From contig NZ_AUBB01000017.1 of the NCBI RefSeq assembly GCF_000429025.1, positions 62,001 through 126,000 of the forward strand: a stretch of 64,000 nucleotides of DNA, read 5' to 3'. Each line of letters starts with the position of its first letter. The first letter of the stretch is position 1. The notes under the pieces were generated by a model. The model was not told where the DNA came from, made no database searches, and was given only the letters and a program-made list of their open reading frames with translations. The position numbers and the translations under genes were made by a program. This stretch comes from Actinospineispora spinosispora DSM 44797. GTDB taxonomy: Bacteria > Actinomycetota > Actinomycetes > Mycobacteriales > Pseudonocardiaceae. This document shows positions 33,387-41,525 of the stretch, piece after piece.

Positions 33387-33439
33387 GGCACGAATGTGGC
33401 TTTAGGGACGTTGAACGTCCCTAAAGCCACATTCGTGCC
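33387..33439. repeat. 53-bp perfect palindrome, copy 2
   Basis: Identical to the 49-bp palindrome at 4977-5025, with perfect pairing extended by two base pairs at each end. It lies 17 bp past the stop of the reverse-strand E2 gene and 21 bp upstream of the Rrf2 promoter -35. As a hairpin it could end the E2 operon transcript. Sequence identity over 49 bp at distant loci suggests a dispersed element. Confidence 0.85.
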
Positions 33440-33455
33440 GGTCGTTCGTGGGCGG

Positions 33456-34721
33456 TCAGGCGAGGACTCGGAGGGGGTCGCGCAGGAGGGCTGAGAGGTC
33501 GCGCAGGAACGCGGCGCCGGTGGCGCCGTCCACTGCACGGTGGTCACAGGAGAGGGTGAGGCGCACGATCGACCGGACCACGAACTCGCCATCGACCGAG
33601 CGGACCTCCTCGGTCGCCGCGCCCACCGCGAGGATCGCGGCCTCGGGCGGGTTGATGACCGCCGCGAAGTGCTCGACGCCGTACATGCCCAGGTTGGACA
33701 CGGTGAACGTGGCGCCGCTCATCTGGTCGGAGCGCAGCTTGCCGGCCCTGGCCAGCTCGGCGTTGCCCCGGCTCTCGGCGGCGATCTCGGAGACGCTCTT
33801 GCGGTCCGCGTCGCGGATCACCGGCACGAGCAGGCCGGAGGGGACCGCGACCGCGACGCCCACGTGCACCGACCGGTAGTGCCGCAGCGAGGAGCCCGCG
33901 AAGGAGACGTTGACCGCGGGGTTGGCCCGCAACGCGACGGCCACCGCCTTGACGATCAGGTCGTTGACGCTGATCTTCGGGCCGCCGGACGCCTCCAGCG
34001 TCGTGTTGAGACGGGTGCGGAACTCCAGCAGATCGGTGAGGTCCACGGCGCTGGTCAGGTAGAAGTGCGGTGCCTGCTGCTTGCTCTCGGTGAGCCGTGC
34101 CGCCGCGACCGCCTGCATCCGGCTCAGCGGGACCTCGACGAAGTCCTCGCTGTGGTTGGCATGGGGCACGACCGGCGGAACGACCTCCTCCGGGACCTGC
34201 TCCGGCTCGGGCCTGCGCGCCGTTGCCGCATCGATGTCGACCCGGGTGATTCGCCCGTTAGGCCCGCTGCCGTGAATCCCGGCCAGGTCGAGACCACGTT
34301 CACGGGCGAGCTTGCGCGCCAACGGTGACGCCCTGGGCTTGTCGGGCGACCCGCCGGTCGCCGGTTCGGTGCCGGCCGTCGGTGCGGGCGGCTCCTCAGT
34401 GGGCGCGGCCGGTTGCGGCACCGCCGGCCGCGCCTCGGTCTCGCCGCCCACGGCTGCCGGGGCGGGCTCGGCGGGCGGGGGAGCCGAGCCGTCGCCGATG
34501 AACCCGATCGGCGTTCCGATCGCGACGGTCACGCCTTCGTCGACCAGGATGCGTTCCAGCACCCCGTCGTCGTAGGCCTCCAGCTCCATGATCGCCTTGT
34601 CGGTCTCGATCTCGGCGATCACGTCACCCGAGGTCACCGTCTCGCCGATCTTCTTGCGCCACGCGGAGATGACGCCGTCCGCCATCGTGTCGGACAGCCG
34701 GGGCATGGTGATTTCGGGCAT
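33456..34721 (-). CDS. Dihydrolipoamide acyltransferase (E2) of a 2-oxo acid dehydrogenase
   Basis: A 421-aa E2 subunit. A single lipoyl domain has the lipoylated K42 in EIETDKAIMEL. A Pro/Ala linker (about 82-128) is followed by the peripheral subunit-binding domain RASPLARKLARERGLDLAGIHGSGPNGRITRVDI. The catalytic acyltransferase core ends with H394-xxx-D398 in SCDHRAVDG. ATG 34721 has GAGGAA upstream. It is the last gene of an E1-alpha, E1-beta, E2 operon. The domain build and operon order fit pyruvate- or acetoin-type complexes. No E3 (lipoamide dehydrogenase) is linked, so it must be borrowed from elsewhere. Confidence 0.93.
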   Translation of the reverse strand: MPEITMPRLSDTMADGVISAWRKKIGETVTSGDVIAEIETDKAIMELEAYDDGVLERILVDEGVTVAIGTPIGFIGDGSAPPPAEPAPAAVGGETEARPAVPQPAAPTEEPPAPTAGTEPATGGSPDKPRASPLARKLARERGLDLAGIHGSGPNGRITRVDIDAATARRPEPEQVPEEVVPPVVPHANHSEDFVEVPLSRMQAVAAARLTESKQQAPHFYLTSAVDLTDLLEFRTRLNTTLEASGGPKISVNDLIVKAVAVALRANPAVNVSFAGSSLRHYRSVHVGVAVAVPSGLLVPVIRDADRKSVSEIAAESRGNAELARAGKLRSDQMSGATFTVSNLGMYGVEHFAAVINPPEAAILAVGAATEEVRSVDGEFVVRSIVRLTLSCDHRAVDGATGAAFLRDLSALLRDPLRVLA

Positions 34722-34757
34722 CGGGTGTTCCTCGGGTCGGGGGAGGGCAGTGGGATG

Positions 34758-35750
34758 TCAGCGACGACGGCCGACGGCCGCGAGCGTCTGGTGGACGGCC
34801 GTCAGTAGTGAGTCGGCGGAGGGCAGGGCGGCCTGCTCGAGCGTGCGTGCGTAGGGCAGCGGCACCTCGGCGGCCGCGACCCGGCGCACCGGGGCGTCGA
34901 GGTAGTCGAATGCGCCGTCGGAGATGCTGGCGGCCACTTCGGCGCCGATGCCGTAGGTCAGCCAGTCGTCCTCGGCCACGACCGCGCAGCCGGTCTTGCG
35001 TACCGATCGCACGAGCGTCTCGCGGTCCAGCGGACGGAGGCTGCGCAGGTCGACGACCTCGGCGGAGATTCCGGACCCGGCGAGCTGGTCCGCGACCTGT
35101 GTCGCCACCGCGGCCATCCGGGAGTAGCCGATGATCGTGATGTCGGTGCCGGGCCGGGTGACCGCGGCCTTGCCGATCTCGGCGGGTCGCAGGTCGTCGG
35201 GAACCTCGCCCTTCGTGTTGTAGAGGGCCAGGTTCTCCAGGAACAGCACCGGGTCGTCGTCCCGGACCGCGGCCAGCATCAACGCCCGCGCGTCGGCGGG
35301 TGTGCTCGGCGCGACGACCTTGAGACCCGGCACGAACGCGTAGTACAGCTCGACGTTCTGCGAGTGCGTCGCGCCGAGCTGCTGGCCGCCGCCACCGGGT
35401 GTCCTGATCACCATCGGCACACTGCTCTGCCCGCCGAACATGCCGTAGATCTTGGCCGCGTGGTTGACGATCTGGTCGAGGGCGAGCAGCGAGAAGTTGA
35501 TCGTCATGATCTCCACGATCGGCCGCAGACCGAGCATCGCGGCGCCGATCGCGGCGCCCACGAAACCCTCCTCGGCGATCGGGGTGTCCCTGACCCGCTT
35601 GGCACCGAACTCGGCGAGCAGCCCGGCGGTGATCTTGTAGGACCCTTCGAAGACGCCGATCTCCTCCCCGATCAGGAAGACGTCGTCGTCACGCAGCAGC
35701 TCTTCGCGCAGGGTGGTGCGCAGGGCTTCGCGGTAGCTCAGAACAGGCAC
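34758..35750 (-). CDS. 2-oxo acid (pyruvate-type) dehydrogenase E1 beta subunit
   Basis: A 330-aa E1-beta subunit. The TPP-activating glutamate is in FLIGEEIGVFEGSYKIT; DTPIAEEGFVGAAIGAAMLGLRPIVEIM and TPGGGGQQLGATHSQNVELYYAFVPGLKVVAPSTPADA follow. It ends with the transketolase C-terminal domain, whose AEVVDLRSLRPLDRETL is well conserved. The GTG at 35750 follows the E1-alpha stop by 13 nt, with AAGGAC upstream. It forms the alpha2-beta2 decarboxylase with the next subunit. Motifs favour pyruvate or acetoin over branched-chain substrates, but this is not decisive. Confidence 0.93.
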   Translation of the reverse strand: MPVLSYREALRTTLREELLRDDDVFLIGEEIGVFEGSYKITAGLLAEFGAKRVRDTPIAEEGFVGAAIGAAMLGLRPIVEIMTINFSLLALDQIVNHAAKIYGMFGGQSSVPMVIRTPGGGGQQLGATHSQNVELYYAFVPGLKVVAPSTPADARALMLAAVRDDDPVLFLENLALYNTKGEVPDDLRPAEIGKAAVTRPGTDITIIGYSRMAAVATQVADQLAGSGISAEVVDLRSLRPLDRETLVRSVRKTGCAVVAEDDWLTYGIGAEVAASISDGAFDYLDAPVRRVAAAEVPLPYARTLEQAALPSADSLLTAVHQTLAAVGRRR

Positions 35751-35763
35751 GGTCGGAACGTCC

Positions 35764-36912
35764 TTAGAAGACGGGATCGGCGGGCAGGCGGTGGGTCTGG
35801 CCGGCCACCGGAGTCGCGTAGGTGTAGTCGAACAGCGTGGAGACCTCGGGGTGCGGGCTGGTATCGGCGAACTCGACGGCCGCGTCGACCTCGACGTGCG
35901 CCTCGGACTCCAACGCCGCCAGCTCGCTGTCGTCGGCGATGTGAGCCTCGATCAGCGCGGCTCGGAAGGACACCAGCGGGTCGGCGGTGCGCAGCACTTC
36001 GAGCTGCTGCTCGGTGCGGTACTTCGCCGGGTCGACGACCGAGTGGCCCTTCAGACGCTGGCTCATGGTCTCCAGCAGCGCCGGTCTGCTCGTGGTCCGG
36101 GCGCGTTCGACCAGCCGGCGGGTGGCGTCGCGTACGGCGAGCACATCGTCGCCGTCGACCCGTTCGCCGTGCATGCGGTACGCGGCGGCGCGCTTGTGAA
36201 GCTCGGGTTCCGCTGACGAGTTCTCGACCGTGGTGCCCATGCCCAGCTCGTTGTTGATCACGACGTAGACGATCGGCAGGTTCCACAGCGCGGCCATGTT
36301 GAGCGATTCGTGGAAGGCCCCGATGTTCGTCGTGCCGTCCCCCATCTGGCAGAGGACGACGTCGTCACCGCCCCGGTAGTCGATGGCGAGCGCGGCACCG
36401 GTGGCCAGCGGGACCTGCCCGCCGACGATCCCGTAACCGCCGAGCAGCCGGGACTCGACGTCGAACATGTGCATCGACCCGCCCCAGCCCTTGGAGGTGC
36501 CGGTGCTGCGCCCGTACAGCTCGGCCATGACGCGGCCGGGCGCGATCCCCTTGGCTATCGCGTAGCCGTGCTCGCGGTAGTTGGTGAACAGGTAGTCGGT
36601 GGGGCGCAGCGCGGCCATCAGACCGACCACGGTTGCCTCTTCGCCGAGGTTGAGGTGGCAGTAGCCGCCGATCTTGGCCTGGGTGTAGCCCTGGGCGGCG
36701 CGCTCCTCGAACCGGCGGATGAGACACATCTGCCGCCAGTAACCGCGCAGTACCCCCGGGTCCTCCTCGGTCAACGGATTCACGACCGGGGCGGTCCGGG
36801 CAACGGTCGCCGAGGCGGATCGCGGGCGCACGGCTGTCTTCGGCTTCCGGGTCTGCGGACTCCGGTGCGGAGCGGCTGTCGAGCCGGCGCCGCGAGCGGT
36901 CCTTGTCGCCAT
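35764..36912 (-). CDS. 2-oxo acid (pyruvate-type) dehydrogenase E1 alpha subunit
   Basis: A 382-aa E1-alpha. The TPP motif spans GDGTTNIGAFHESLNMAALWNLPIVYVVINN (GDG to NN). The active-site loop is TSKGWGGSMHMFD with FTNYREHGYAIAKG. The first 45 residues are a basic Ala/Arg/Thr-rich extension not needed for the fold. GGAGG lies 7 nt before ATG 36912. It is the first gene of the operon. Upstream is a perfect 27-bp palindrome (37065-37091) and then non-coding repeats. The complex makes acyl-CoA from a 2-oxo acid in the cytosol. Confidence 0.93.
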   Translation of the reverse strand: MATRTARGAGSTAAPHRSPQTRKPKTAVRPRSASATVARTAPVVNPLTEEDPGVLRGYWRQMCLIRRFEERAAQGYTQAKIGGYCHLNLGEEATVVGLMAALRPTDYLFTNYREHGYAIAKGIAPGRVMAELYGRSTGTSKGWGGSMHMFDVESRLLGGYGIVGGQVPLATGAALAIDYRGGDDVVLCQMGDGTTNIGAFHESLNMAALWNLPIVYVVINNELGMGTTVENSSAEPELHKRAAAYRMHGERVDGDDVLAVRDATRRLVERARTTSRPALLETMSQRLKGHSVVDPAKYRTEQQLEVLRTADPLVSFRAALIEAHIADDSELAALESEAHVEVDAAVEFADTSPHPEVSTLFDYTYATPVAGQTHRLPADPVF

Positions 36913-37064
36913 GGATGGTCCTCCGGTCGGATCTCGTACGCGGGGCTGAACCGACGGCGGCACGGGGTGGCAGCCGGGCGTCGTGGGCGTCGTCACCCGC
37001 CCGGCCTCAGTCTCCTGCGCGGCGACACGTCACAGCGATGATCGAATGCACAGCTCCACTGCCC

Positions 37065-37091
37065 CGTGATTGGGCAGACTGCCCAATCACG
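37065..37091. promoter_or_regulatory. 27-bp perfect palindrome upstream of the 2-oxo acid dehydrogenase operon
   Basis: Two 13-nt arms, the left CGTGATTGGGCAG, pair perfectly around one A. It lies 153 bp upstream of the E1-alpha start. It could be an operator for the operon or a hairpin that stops transcription entering from upstream. No regulator is adjacent on that side except PucR at 37.7 kb. Confidence 0.55.
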
Positions 37092-37155
37092 AAGAGGGCC
37101 ACCCCGCGCCGGAAGCGAAGCGAAGGCGTAGCCGCCCAGCAGCGAGCAGGGCAGC

Positions 37156-37433
37156 AGGACCCGCGGCATCACCCAGCGTCAGCGACGCCGCGCACCTTCC
37201 GCCCACACCGCGCCATGTGCACACCGCGCGGTGTGCACAAAAGGTGCGCGGTATGAGCCGTGATCACGAAAACCCGGACCGGGGGCCAACACCCACCACA
37301 AGTCGGCAAGGACCCGCGGCACCAACCCAGCGTCAGTCACACCGCGCACCTACCGTCCACACCGCGCTATGTCCACACCGCGCGGTGTGGACGGAAGGTG
37401 CGCGGTGTGGGGAGTGATCACGAAAACGCGCCC
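37156..37433. repeat. Two tandem copies of a ~153-nt structured repeat
   Basis: AGGACCCGCGGC starts at 37156 and again at 37309; GTGATCACGAAAAC recurs at 37260 and 37414, giving a period of about 153. Each copy has an inner palindrome: TGTGCACACCGC plus its complement (37216-37239), and GTCCACACCGC plus its complement (37371-37392). An outer stem CCGCGCACCT/AGGTGCGCGG encloses each. The inner arms differ by a G-to-C change matched by C-to-G in the opposite arm. Confidence 0.75.
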
Positions 37434-37596
37434 CGAAGCGCCGACACCCTCCACGAGCCGGCTCCGCGAGTCTCCCCGAAGGGGGTTCAGTGCGAAGCAC
37501 TGCACAGAACGCAAGGGGCGAAACAGAACGCAACCAGACAGCCGCGCGTCAGCGACGGCAGCGAAGCCGGAGCGAAGCGACCGGCGAAGCCGCCGT

Positions 37597-37655
37597 AAGT
37601 TTCCGGTCGCGGGCCCCTCGAGGCGAAGCCGACGAGGGGTCCCGACCGGAAACTT
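37597..37655 (-). terminator. Terminator-like hairpin after the PucR gene
   Basis: Arms AAGTTTCCGGTCG... and its complement (24 and 23 nt, one indel and one mismatch) with a 12-nt loop begin 20 bp past the PucR stop on the reverse strand. Confidence 0.65.
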
Positions 37656-37674
37656 GGACGCGCGAAGGGCCAGC

Positions 37675-38859
37675 CTAAAAGTCCAGCTCCAGCGCGGACA
37701 GCGCGAGGGACAGCTCGACGAAGGCCTGACGTCCGCCGAGGTCACGGTCGAGGAGCGTGGATATCCGTTGCAGCCGGTTGAGCACGGTGTTGCGATGGCA
37801 GTACAGGCGCGCCGCGGCGAGCCCGGCCGACCGGTCCGCCTCCAGCCAGGCGGTCAGCGTCGTCAGCAACATGTCGCGTTCCTTCGCCGGCAGCTCCAGC
37901 AGCGGGCCCAGCCGCGCCGCGACGAGACGGCGGGCCAGCTCGGGCGAACGCGCGAGCATCGACTCCGGATAGCGTTCGTCGACCGTCACCAGCGCGACGG
38001 CGCCGCGGCGGACCGTGCTCAGGGTGGTGACCGCGAGCCGGTGTGCCACCCCGACGTCGGGCAGACCGTTCTGCGCGACGGCGGCGGCGACGCGGCCGCG
38101 GACCAACGGCCGCAGCCGGTCGATGACCGATCGTTCGGTCCGGCCCTCGAGCGGTACGAGTCCGATCTGGCTGTCCGCTCTGGTGTGCCACACGGAGCGG
38201 ACCCGCAGTGCACCGAGCGCGGTCTGCGAGCCGCGCAGTGCGGGTGCTCCGTCCGGGCTGATGTCCGCGACCAGGACCAGGTAAGCGCCGCCGACCGGCA
38301 GTTCCAGCTGGTCTCCTGCACGCCGGGCGAACGCCGCTTCGCGCGCGCGGTCCGCGAGCAGCTCCTCGATCAGGGCGTGCCGCCAGCGCTCGTCGCGGCG
38401 CAGCTGCTCCAGCTGCGCGCCCCGGTAGGCCGACGACAGCGCGGAGGAGAGGTGGTCGACCACGGTCCACATGGAAGTGGCGGCCGTTCCCACCACGGCG
38501 GGATCGGCCTGGACGGTCGCGGCGCTCTCCAGCAGCGCCTCCCACACGATGCGGCCGCCGAGCCGGAACGTGCGCAGCATCGCCTCCAGCGGTACGCCCT
38601 GCTCGGCGCGCTGGCGGCCGATCTCCTCGGCCATGTCGTCGACGTCGTGCAGCTCGGTCATCGGGACCTCGCCCGCGAGCAGCCCGAGAACCCGCGAGAG
38701 GTAGCGGTGACAGCCGTCGCGCAGTTCCTGTCGGGGCACCGGCCGGTAGTCGGTCCACTCGGGGTTGTCCGTGAAGATCGCCGACATGAGCCGTTCGGTC
38801 AGGACGGGGACCTCGCCGAGCCAGGCGCCCGCGAGGTCGCGGGAGGTGATGTCGGGCAA
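37675..38859 (-). CDS. PucR-family transcriptional regulator
   Basis: About 394 aa. The N-terminal half is helical (EQGVPLEAMLRTFRLGGRIVWEALL). The middle is a GGDEF-like/CdaR fold region with YLVLVADISPDG. The C-terminal PucR helix-turn-helix reads LLTTLTAWLEADRSAGLAAARLYCHRNTVLNRLQRI. The start is uncertain: TTG 38859 lies 5 nt after the DUF397 stop and has no Shine-Dalgarno, so coupled re-initiation after DUF397 is likely. GTG codons inside DUF397 are alternatives. PucR relatives activate purine, proline or secondary-metabolite genes. The target here is unknown; the three-gene SMC operon and the oxo acid operon are the nearest candidates. Confidence 0.83.
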   Translation of the reverse strand: MPDITSRDLAGAWLGEVPVLTERLMSAIFTDNPEWTDYRPVPRQELRDGCHRYLSRVLGLLAGEVPMTELHDVDDMAEEIGRQRAEQGVPLEAMLRTFRLGGRIVWEALLESAATVQADPAVVGTAATSMWTVVDHLSSALSSAYRGAQLEQLRRDERWRHALIEELLADRAREAAFARRAGDQLELPVGGAYLVLVADISPDGAPALRGSQTALGALRVRSVWHTRADSQIGLVPLEGRTERSVIDRLRPLVRGRVAAAVAQNGLPDVGVAHRLAVTTLSTVRRGAVALVTVDERYPESMLARSPELARRLVAARLGPLLELPAKERDMLLTTLTAWLEADRSAGLAAARLYCHRNTVLNRLQRISTLLDRDLGGRQAFVELSLALSALELDF

Positions 38860-38864
38860 GGAGA

Positions 38865-39074
38865 TCAGGGGTTGTCGAACTCGCCGGCGTGGACCCCGGC
38901 GACGAAGCACTCCCACTCGTACGGAGTGAACACGTGGGGCACGCAGTCCGGGTCCTCTGAGTCGCGGATGGCGATGTTGCCGTTGTCCAGGAAGGCGAGC
39001 TCGATGCAGGAGCCACCTTCCTCGGCCGCCTTGCTGAAGCTGCTCCTGCGCCACTCGACGCCGGTGAAATCCAC
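38865..39074 (-). CDS. DUF397 domain protein
   Basis: A 69-aa protein with the DUF397 pattern: VEWRRSSFSKAAEEGGSCIELAF, then IAIRDSEDPDCVPHVFTPYEWECFVAGV. The GTG at 39074 has GGAG 7 nt upstream. DUF397 is almost confined to actinomycetes and normally sits beside an XRE/DUF5753 regulator, as part of sigma/anti-sigma-like or toxin-like control sets (BldB/WhiJ-type clusters). Here it is coupled instead to a PucR gene, with 5 nt between stop and start. Its biochemical role is not established. Confidence 0.9.
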   Translation of the reverse strand: MDFTGVEWRRSSFSKAAEEGGSCIELAFLDNGNIAIRDSEDPDCVPHVFTPYEWECFVAGVHAGEFDNP

Positions 39075-39227
39075 AGGGCTACTCCGCTCTGACCCGCTGG
39101 TCTCGATCGGCTGCCGAGTGTAGTCGCGGCCGCGGTGGTGCCGGCGAGACTCGGCCGAGGGCGCCTCGGCGACCGGCGGATTACGTCCCGGGGTACAGCG
39201 CGTGACAGGGCCCCCGGCGGACCCTCG

Positions 39228-39233
39228 TAGAGT
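39228..39233 (+). promoter_or_regulatory. -10 element TAGAGT of the SMC-like operon
   Basis: TAGAGT ends 7 nt before GTG 39241. A weak -35 (GTGACA at 39202) lies 20 nt upstream of it. The spacing predicts a leaderless operon mRNA. Confidence 0.5.
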
Positions 39234-39240
39234 GCTCGGC

Positions 39241-40707
39241 GTGTTCGCTGTGGATGATCGGGCCGCCGACGACGGGGTCGCCCGTCGGTTGAAGGCGCTG
39301 GCCTGCACCGCACCGTTGCACGACCTCGACGTGCGCAAGCCGTTGCTGGACTGGTGCGACGCCGGTTGCTACCAGATGGCCGAGATCGGGTTGCAGGCGA
39401 TCGACCAGGTCACTCTGGCCATGGACTTCGACCACGGTGCCGACCAGGAGCAGGTGGTGCGCCGGATCGTGCCGTTCATCGCGGCCCAGGCCCCCGCCCG
39501 GGGTTCCGCCGAGCATGAGCGGGTCGGTCACTGGGTGCTGGACAACCTGTTGAACGTGGGCAGTGTCGATCGGGGATTCCAGACCGACTACGGCACGGTG
39601 ACCGTCGACGGTCGCTACGTGCGCCGACGCTTCGACTTCAAGCTGCTTGCCGAGCTGGCCGGCCCGGACGGCCAGGTGTTCCTGCGCGCGACCGACGAGG
39701 CGATCAACGTGCTGGTCGGCGCGCTGGACACGGACGTCGAGTCGGCCCAGATCGCCGCCGAGGTGAAACTGGAGAACCTGATCCGTCGGGGCCGTCTCGG
39801 TGATGCCCGTCTCGCCGCCGAGCAGGCGCGCTATCGCACCGTCCAGTACGCGGAGGCGCTGCGCGGCAAGCTCGACGCCACCCGGCGTGACGTCCGCTCG
39901 GTGGACTGGCTCGCCTCGGTCCCCGAGCTGATCGAGGAGGCACTGGCCCACATCGAGTCCCGCTACCGCGCGGAGACCGCGATCCTGAACAACATCGCCG
40001 ACGCCCGCGACGAGTCGACCGAGCCCGACCAGCGACGGCGCGCGGCCGAGCTGGTCGTCATCGTGAACGAGTGCATTCGCCGGCACACCCAGCTGCAGGC
40101 GCGGCTGTTGGACGCGGGCGCGACGTTCCGTGCCGAACAGGACCGCCAGCAGTTCGCCGGCCGGCCGCAACGGGCGTCGGTCGACGTGTTCGGGCAGTTG
40201 CTGCGCCCGTGTCTGGAGCTGGGCGTCGCCACCGCCGTCGCGCCGAGCACCGCGTTCTTCGGCGCCGCGGCGGGTGTGCGGCTGCCCAGCGTGCTGAGCC
40301 TGGGCGGGCTGGTGGAGACGCTGCTGGTGCCGCCGGTCGAACACGACCCGTTCGGTGCGCGCATCCCGGAACCCGACCTGATGGACACCCCTCCCGACCG
40401 GTTCAGCGAGGACCAGTGGCAGCTGGTGGACGACCTGCTGGATCTGCCTGACGTGGGACGTAGGCTCTCCGGTCTGCTGGAGGAGGCACGCGCGTTGGAC
40501 CCGCAGCTGCCCCAGCTGGTCGCGCTGCGGGTGCTGCACGCGGTCGGCAGCACGATCTCCGGTCCGCGTGGTCAGGACGACGACGGGGTGTGCCTGGCCG
40601 TCGACGACGGCACGGTGCTGGAGGACCCCGAGTTCGGTGGCTGCGACCTCCTGGTCACGACCGCGCTCCTGGACACCGCCGCGGACCGACCGGGGGAGGT
40701 CGCATGA
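39241..40707 (+). CDS. Putative kleisin-like subunit of an SMC complex (MukF/JetA position)
   Basis: A 488-aa cytosolic protein of no family I can name with certainty. It starts with winged-helix-like segments (DYGTVTVDGRYVRRRFDFKLLAEL), followed by a long Arg/Glu-rich helical middle (about 165-300: EVKLENLIRRGRLGDARLAAEQARYRT) and a C-terminal globular part ending with acidic, repeat-free sequence. This layout and its place as first gene before a small winged-helix protein and a 1484-aa SMC ATPase match MukF, MksF and JetA. GTG 39241 is favoured by TAGAGT 7 nt upstream (leaderless). It ends in ATGA overlap with the next gene. Homology to MukF/JetA should be regarded as inferred. Confidence 0.6.
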   Translation: MFAVDDRAADDGVARRLKALACTAPLHDLDVRKPLLDWCDAGCYQMAEIGLQAIDQVTLAMDFDHGADQEQVVRRIVPFIAAQAPARGSAEHERVGHWVLDNLLNVGSVDRGFQTDYGTVTVDGRYVRRRFDFKLLAELAGPDGQVFLRATDEAINVLVGALDTDVESAQIAAEVKLENLIRRGRLGDARLAAEQARYRTVQYAEALRGKLDATRRDVRSVDWLASVPELIEEALAHIESRYRAETAILNNIADARDESTEPDQRRRAAELVVIVNECIRRHTQLQARLLDAGATFRAEQDRQQFAGRPQRASVDVFGQLLRPCLELGVATAVAPSTAFFGAAAGVRLPSVLSLGGLVETLLVPPVEHDPFGARIPEPDLMDTPPDRFSEDQWQLVDDLLDLPDVGRRLSGLLEEARALDPQLPQLVALRVLHAVGSTISGPRGQDDDGVCLAVDDGTVLEDPEFGGCDLLVTTALLDTAADRPGEVA

Positions 40708-41498
40708 GCGAGCGGGCACCACTTCGACCGGGCGACGCCGAGGCGGCGGCGCAGCTGGTGGCGCTGGGGATGCGGCCCAAACAGCTGCCGAGCCGCGACG
40801 CGGTGTACGCGAACCTGGTCAAGCGCTACGGCGAGGACGACGCCTTCAAGGACCTGGTGAACCGCATCGCCTCCGGTCTCGGGCTGGTCGTGCTCGCGGT
40901 GACACCGCAGTCCGGTGCCGTCCTCGCGGCCACCGAGGACTCGGTGTTCGAGATCAAGATGGACGAGTACGCCCGCCGCACCGCGCTGCAGAACAGGCAG
41001 TCGGAGAAGGTGCTGCACGGCATGGCACACCTGGCCATCGCGGCGCTCGCGTTCCCCCGTCCCGACGATCTGGGCAACGATGCCTACGTCGGCAGGGTGT
41101 CGGTCGAGCAGGCCGACGCCGCCGTGCGCGAGGCGTGCCGGGTCCTGGAGGAACGCGCGCAAGGTGAGAGCGACCCGCTGTCCGAGGCACCCGAGCTGGA
41201 ACGGGTGTGGCGGGTGTATCTGCGGCGGCCGGCGACCGCCACGACGAAAGACGGGCGGGTCGCCTCGGACACGACGCGGGGCATCGTGGCGCGGGCGCTG
41301 CGTTTCCTGACCGAACAGGGCTTCCTGGTCGCCGTCGGTGGTGACTCCGGCACCTACCGGACCACGCCGCGCTACCAGATCCAGGTGCGTGAACTGGCCG
41401 CGCAGCGCGCCTTCGACGAGCTGATGGAGCTGGGCGTCCTGCCGGCGCCGTCGGCCGGGGGCAGCCTGCACGTCGCCGCGTCCGACGTGCTGGCCTGA
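40704..41498 (+). CDS. Putative KITE-like subunit of an SMC complex (MukE/JetB position)
   Basis: A 264-aa protein, mostly alpha/beta winged-helix in appearance. It contains YANLVKRYGEDDAFKDLVNRIASGLGLVVLAVTPQSGAVLAATEDSVFE early on and IVARALRFLTEQGFLVAVGGDSGTYRTTPRYQIQVRELAAQRAFDEL near the end, a likely DNA- or kleisin-binding wing. Size and position between a kleisin-like and an SMC gene match MukE, MksE and JetB. ATG 40704 overlaps the previous stop and has GGGGGAGG just upstream, so the two subunits are probably made in fixed ratio. No catalytic motif is visible. Confidence 0.55.
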   Translation: MSERAPLRPGDAEAAAQLVALGMRPKQLPSRDAVYANLVKRYGEDDAFKDLVNRIASGLGLVVLAVTPQSGAVLAATEDSVFEIKMDEYARRTALQNRQSEKVLHGMAHLAIAALAFPRPDDLGNDAYVGRVSVEQADAAVREACRVLEERAQGESDPLSEAPELERVWRVYLRRPATATTKDGRVASDTTRGIVARALRFLTEQGFLVAVGGDSGTYRTTPRYQIQVRELAAQRAFDELMELGVLPAPSAGGSLHVAASDVLA

Positions 41499-41525
41499 GC
41501 CGGCCGCAGGCAGGGGGAGACACAC

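Larger units (their letters stand above)
36913..37674. other. 762-bp non-coding region rich in structured repeats
   Basis: Between the E1-alpha start and the PucR gene end, both reverse strand. It holds the 27-bp palindrome (37065-37091), two copies of a 153-nt structured repeat (37156-37433), and the PucR-side terminator hairpin (37597-37655). Frames crossing it are low-complexity and repeat-driven. No protein gene is supported. Confidence 0.7.

Noticed and set aside
33300-33592. Peptide frames reading through the 53-bp palindrome (sharing a ten-residue run with frames at 4.9 kb)
   Set aside because: The shared peptide reflects the repeated DNA palindrome, not conserved protein; the frames overlap real genes out of frame.
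33456-36912. Branched-chain 2-oxo acid dehydrogenase (bkdABC)
   Set aside because: Subunit motifs fit pyruvate/acetoin types at least as well, no branched-chain genes are near, and the substrate cannot be decided from sequence alone.
37156-37433. CRISPR-like reading of the tandem repeat
   Set aside because: Only two copies of a long (about 125-nt) repeat with imperfect identity, no spacers of regular size and no cas genes.
37070-37598. Forward frames of 110-115 codons in the non-coding region before the PucR gene
   Set aside because: They are made of the repeated hairpin sequence and low-complexity residues, and both tandem copies would be read in different contexts.
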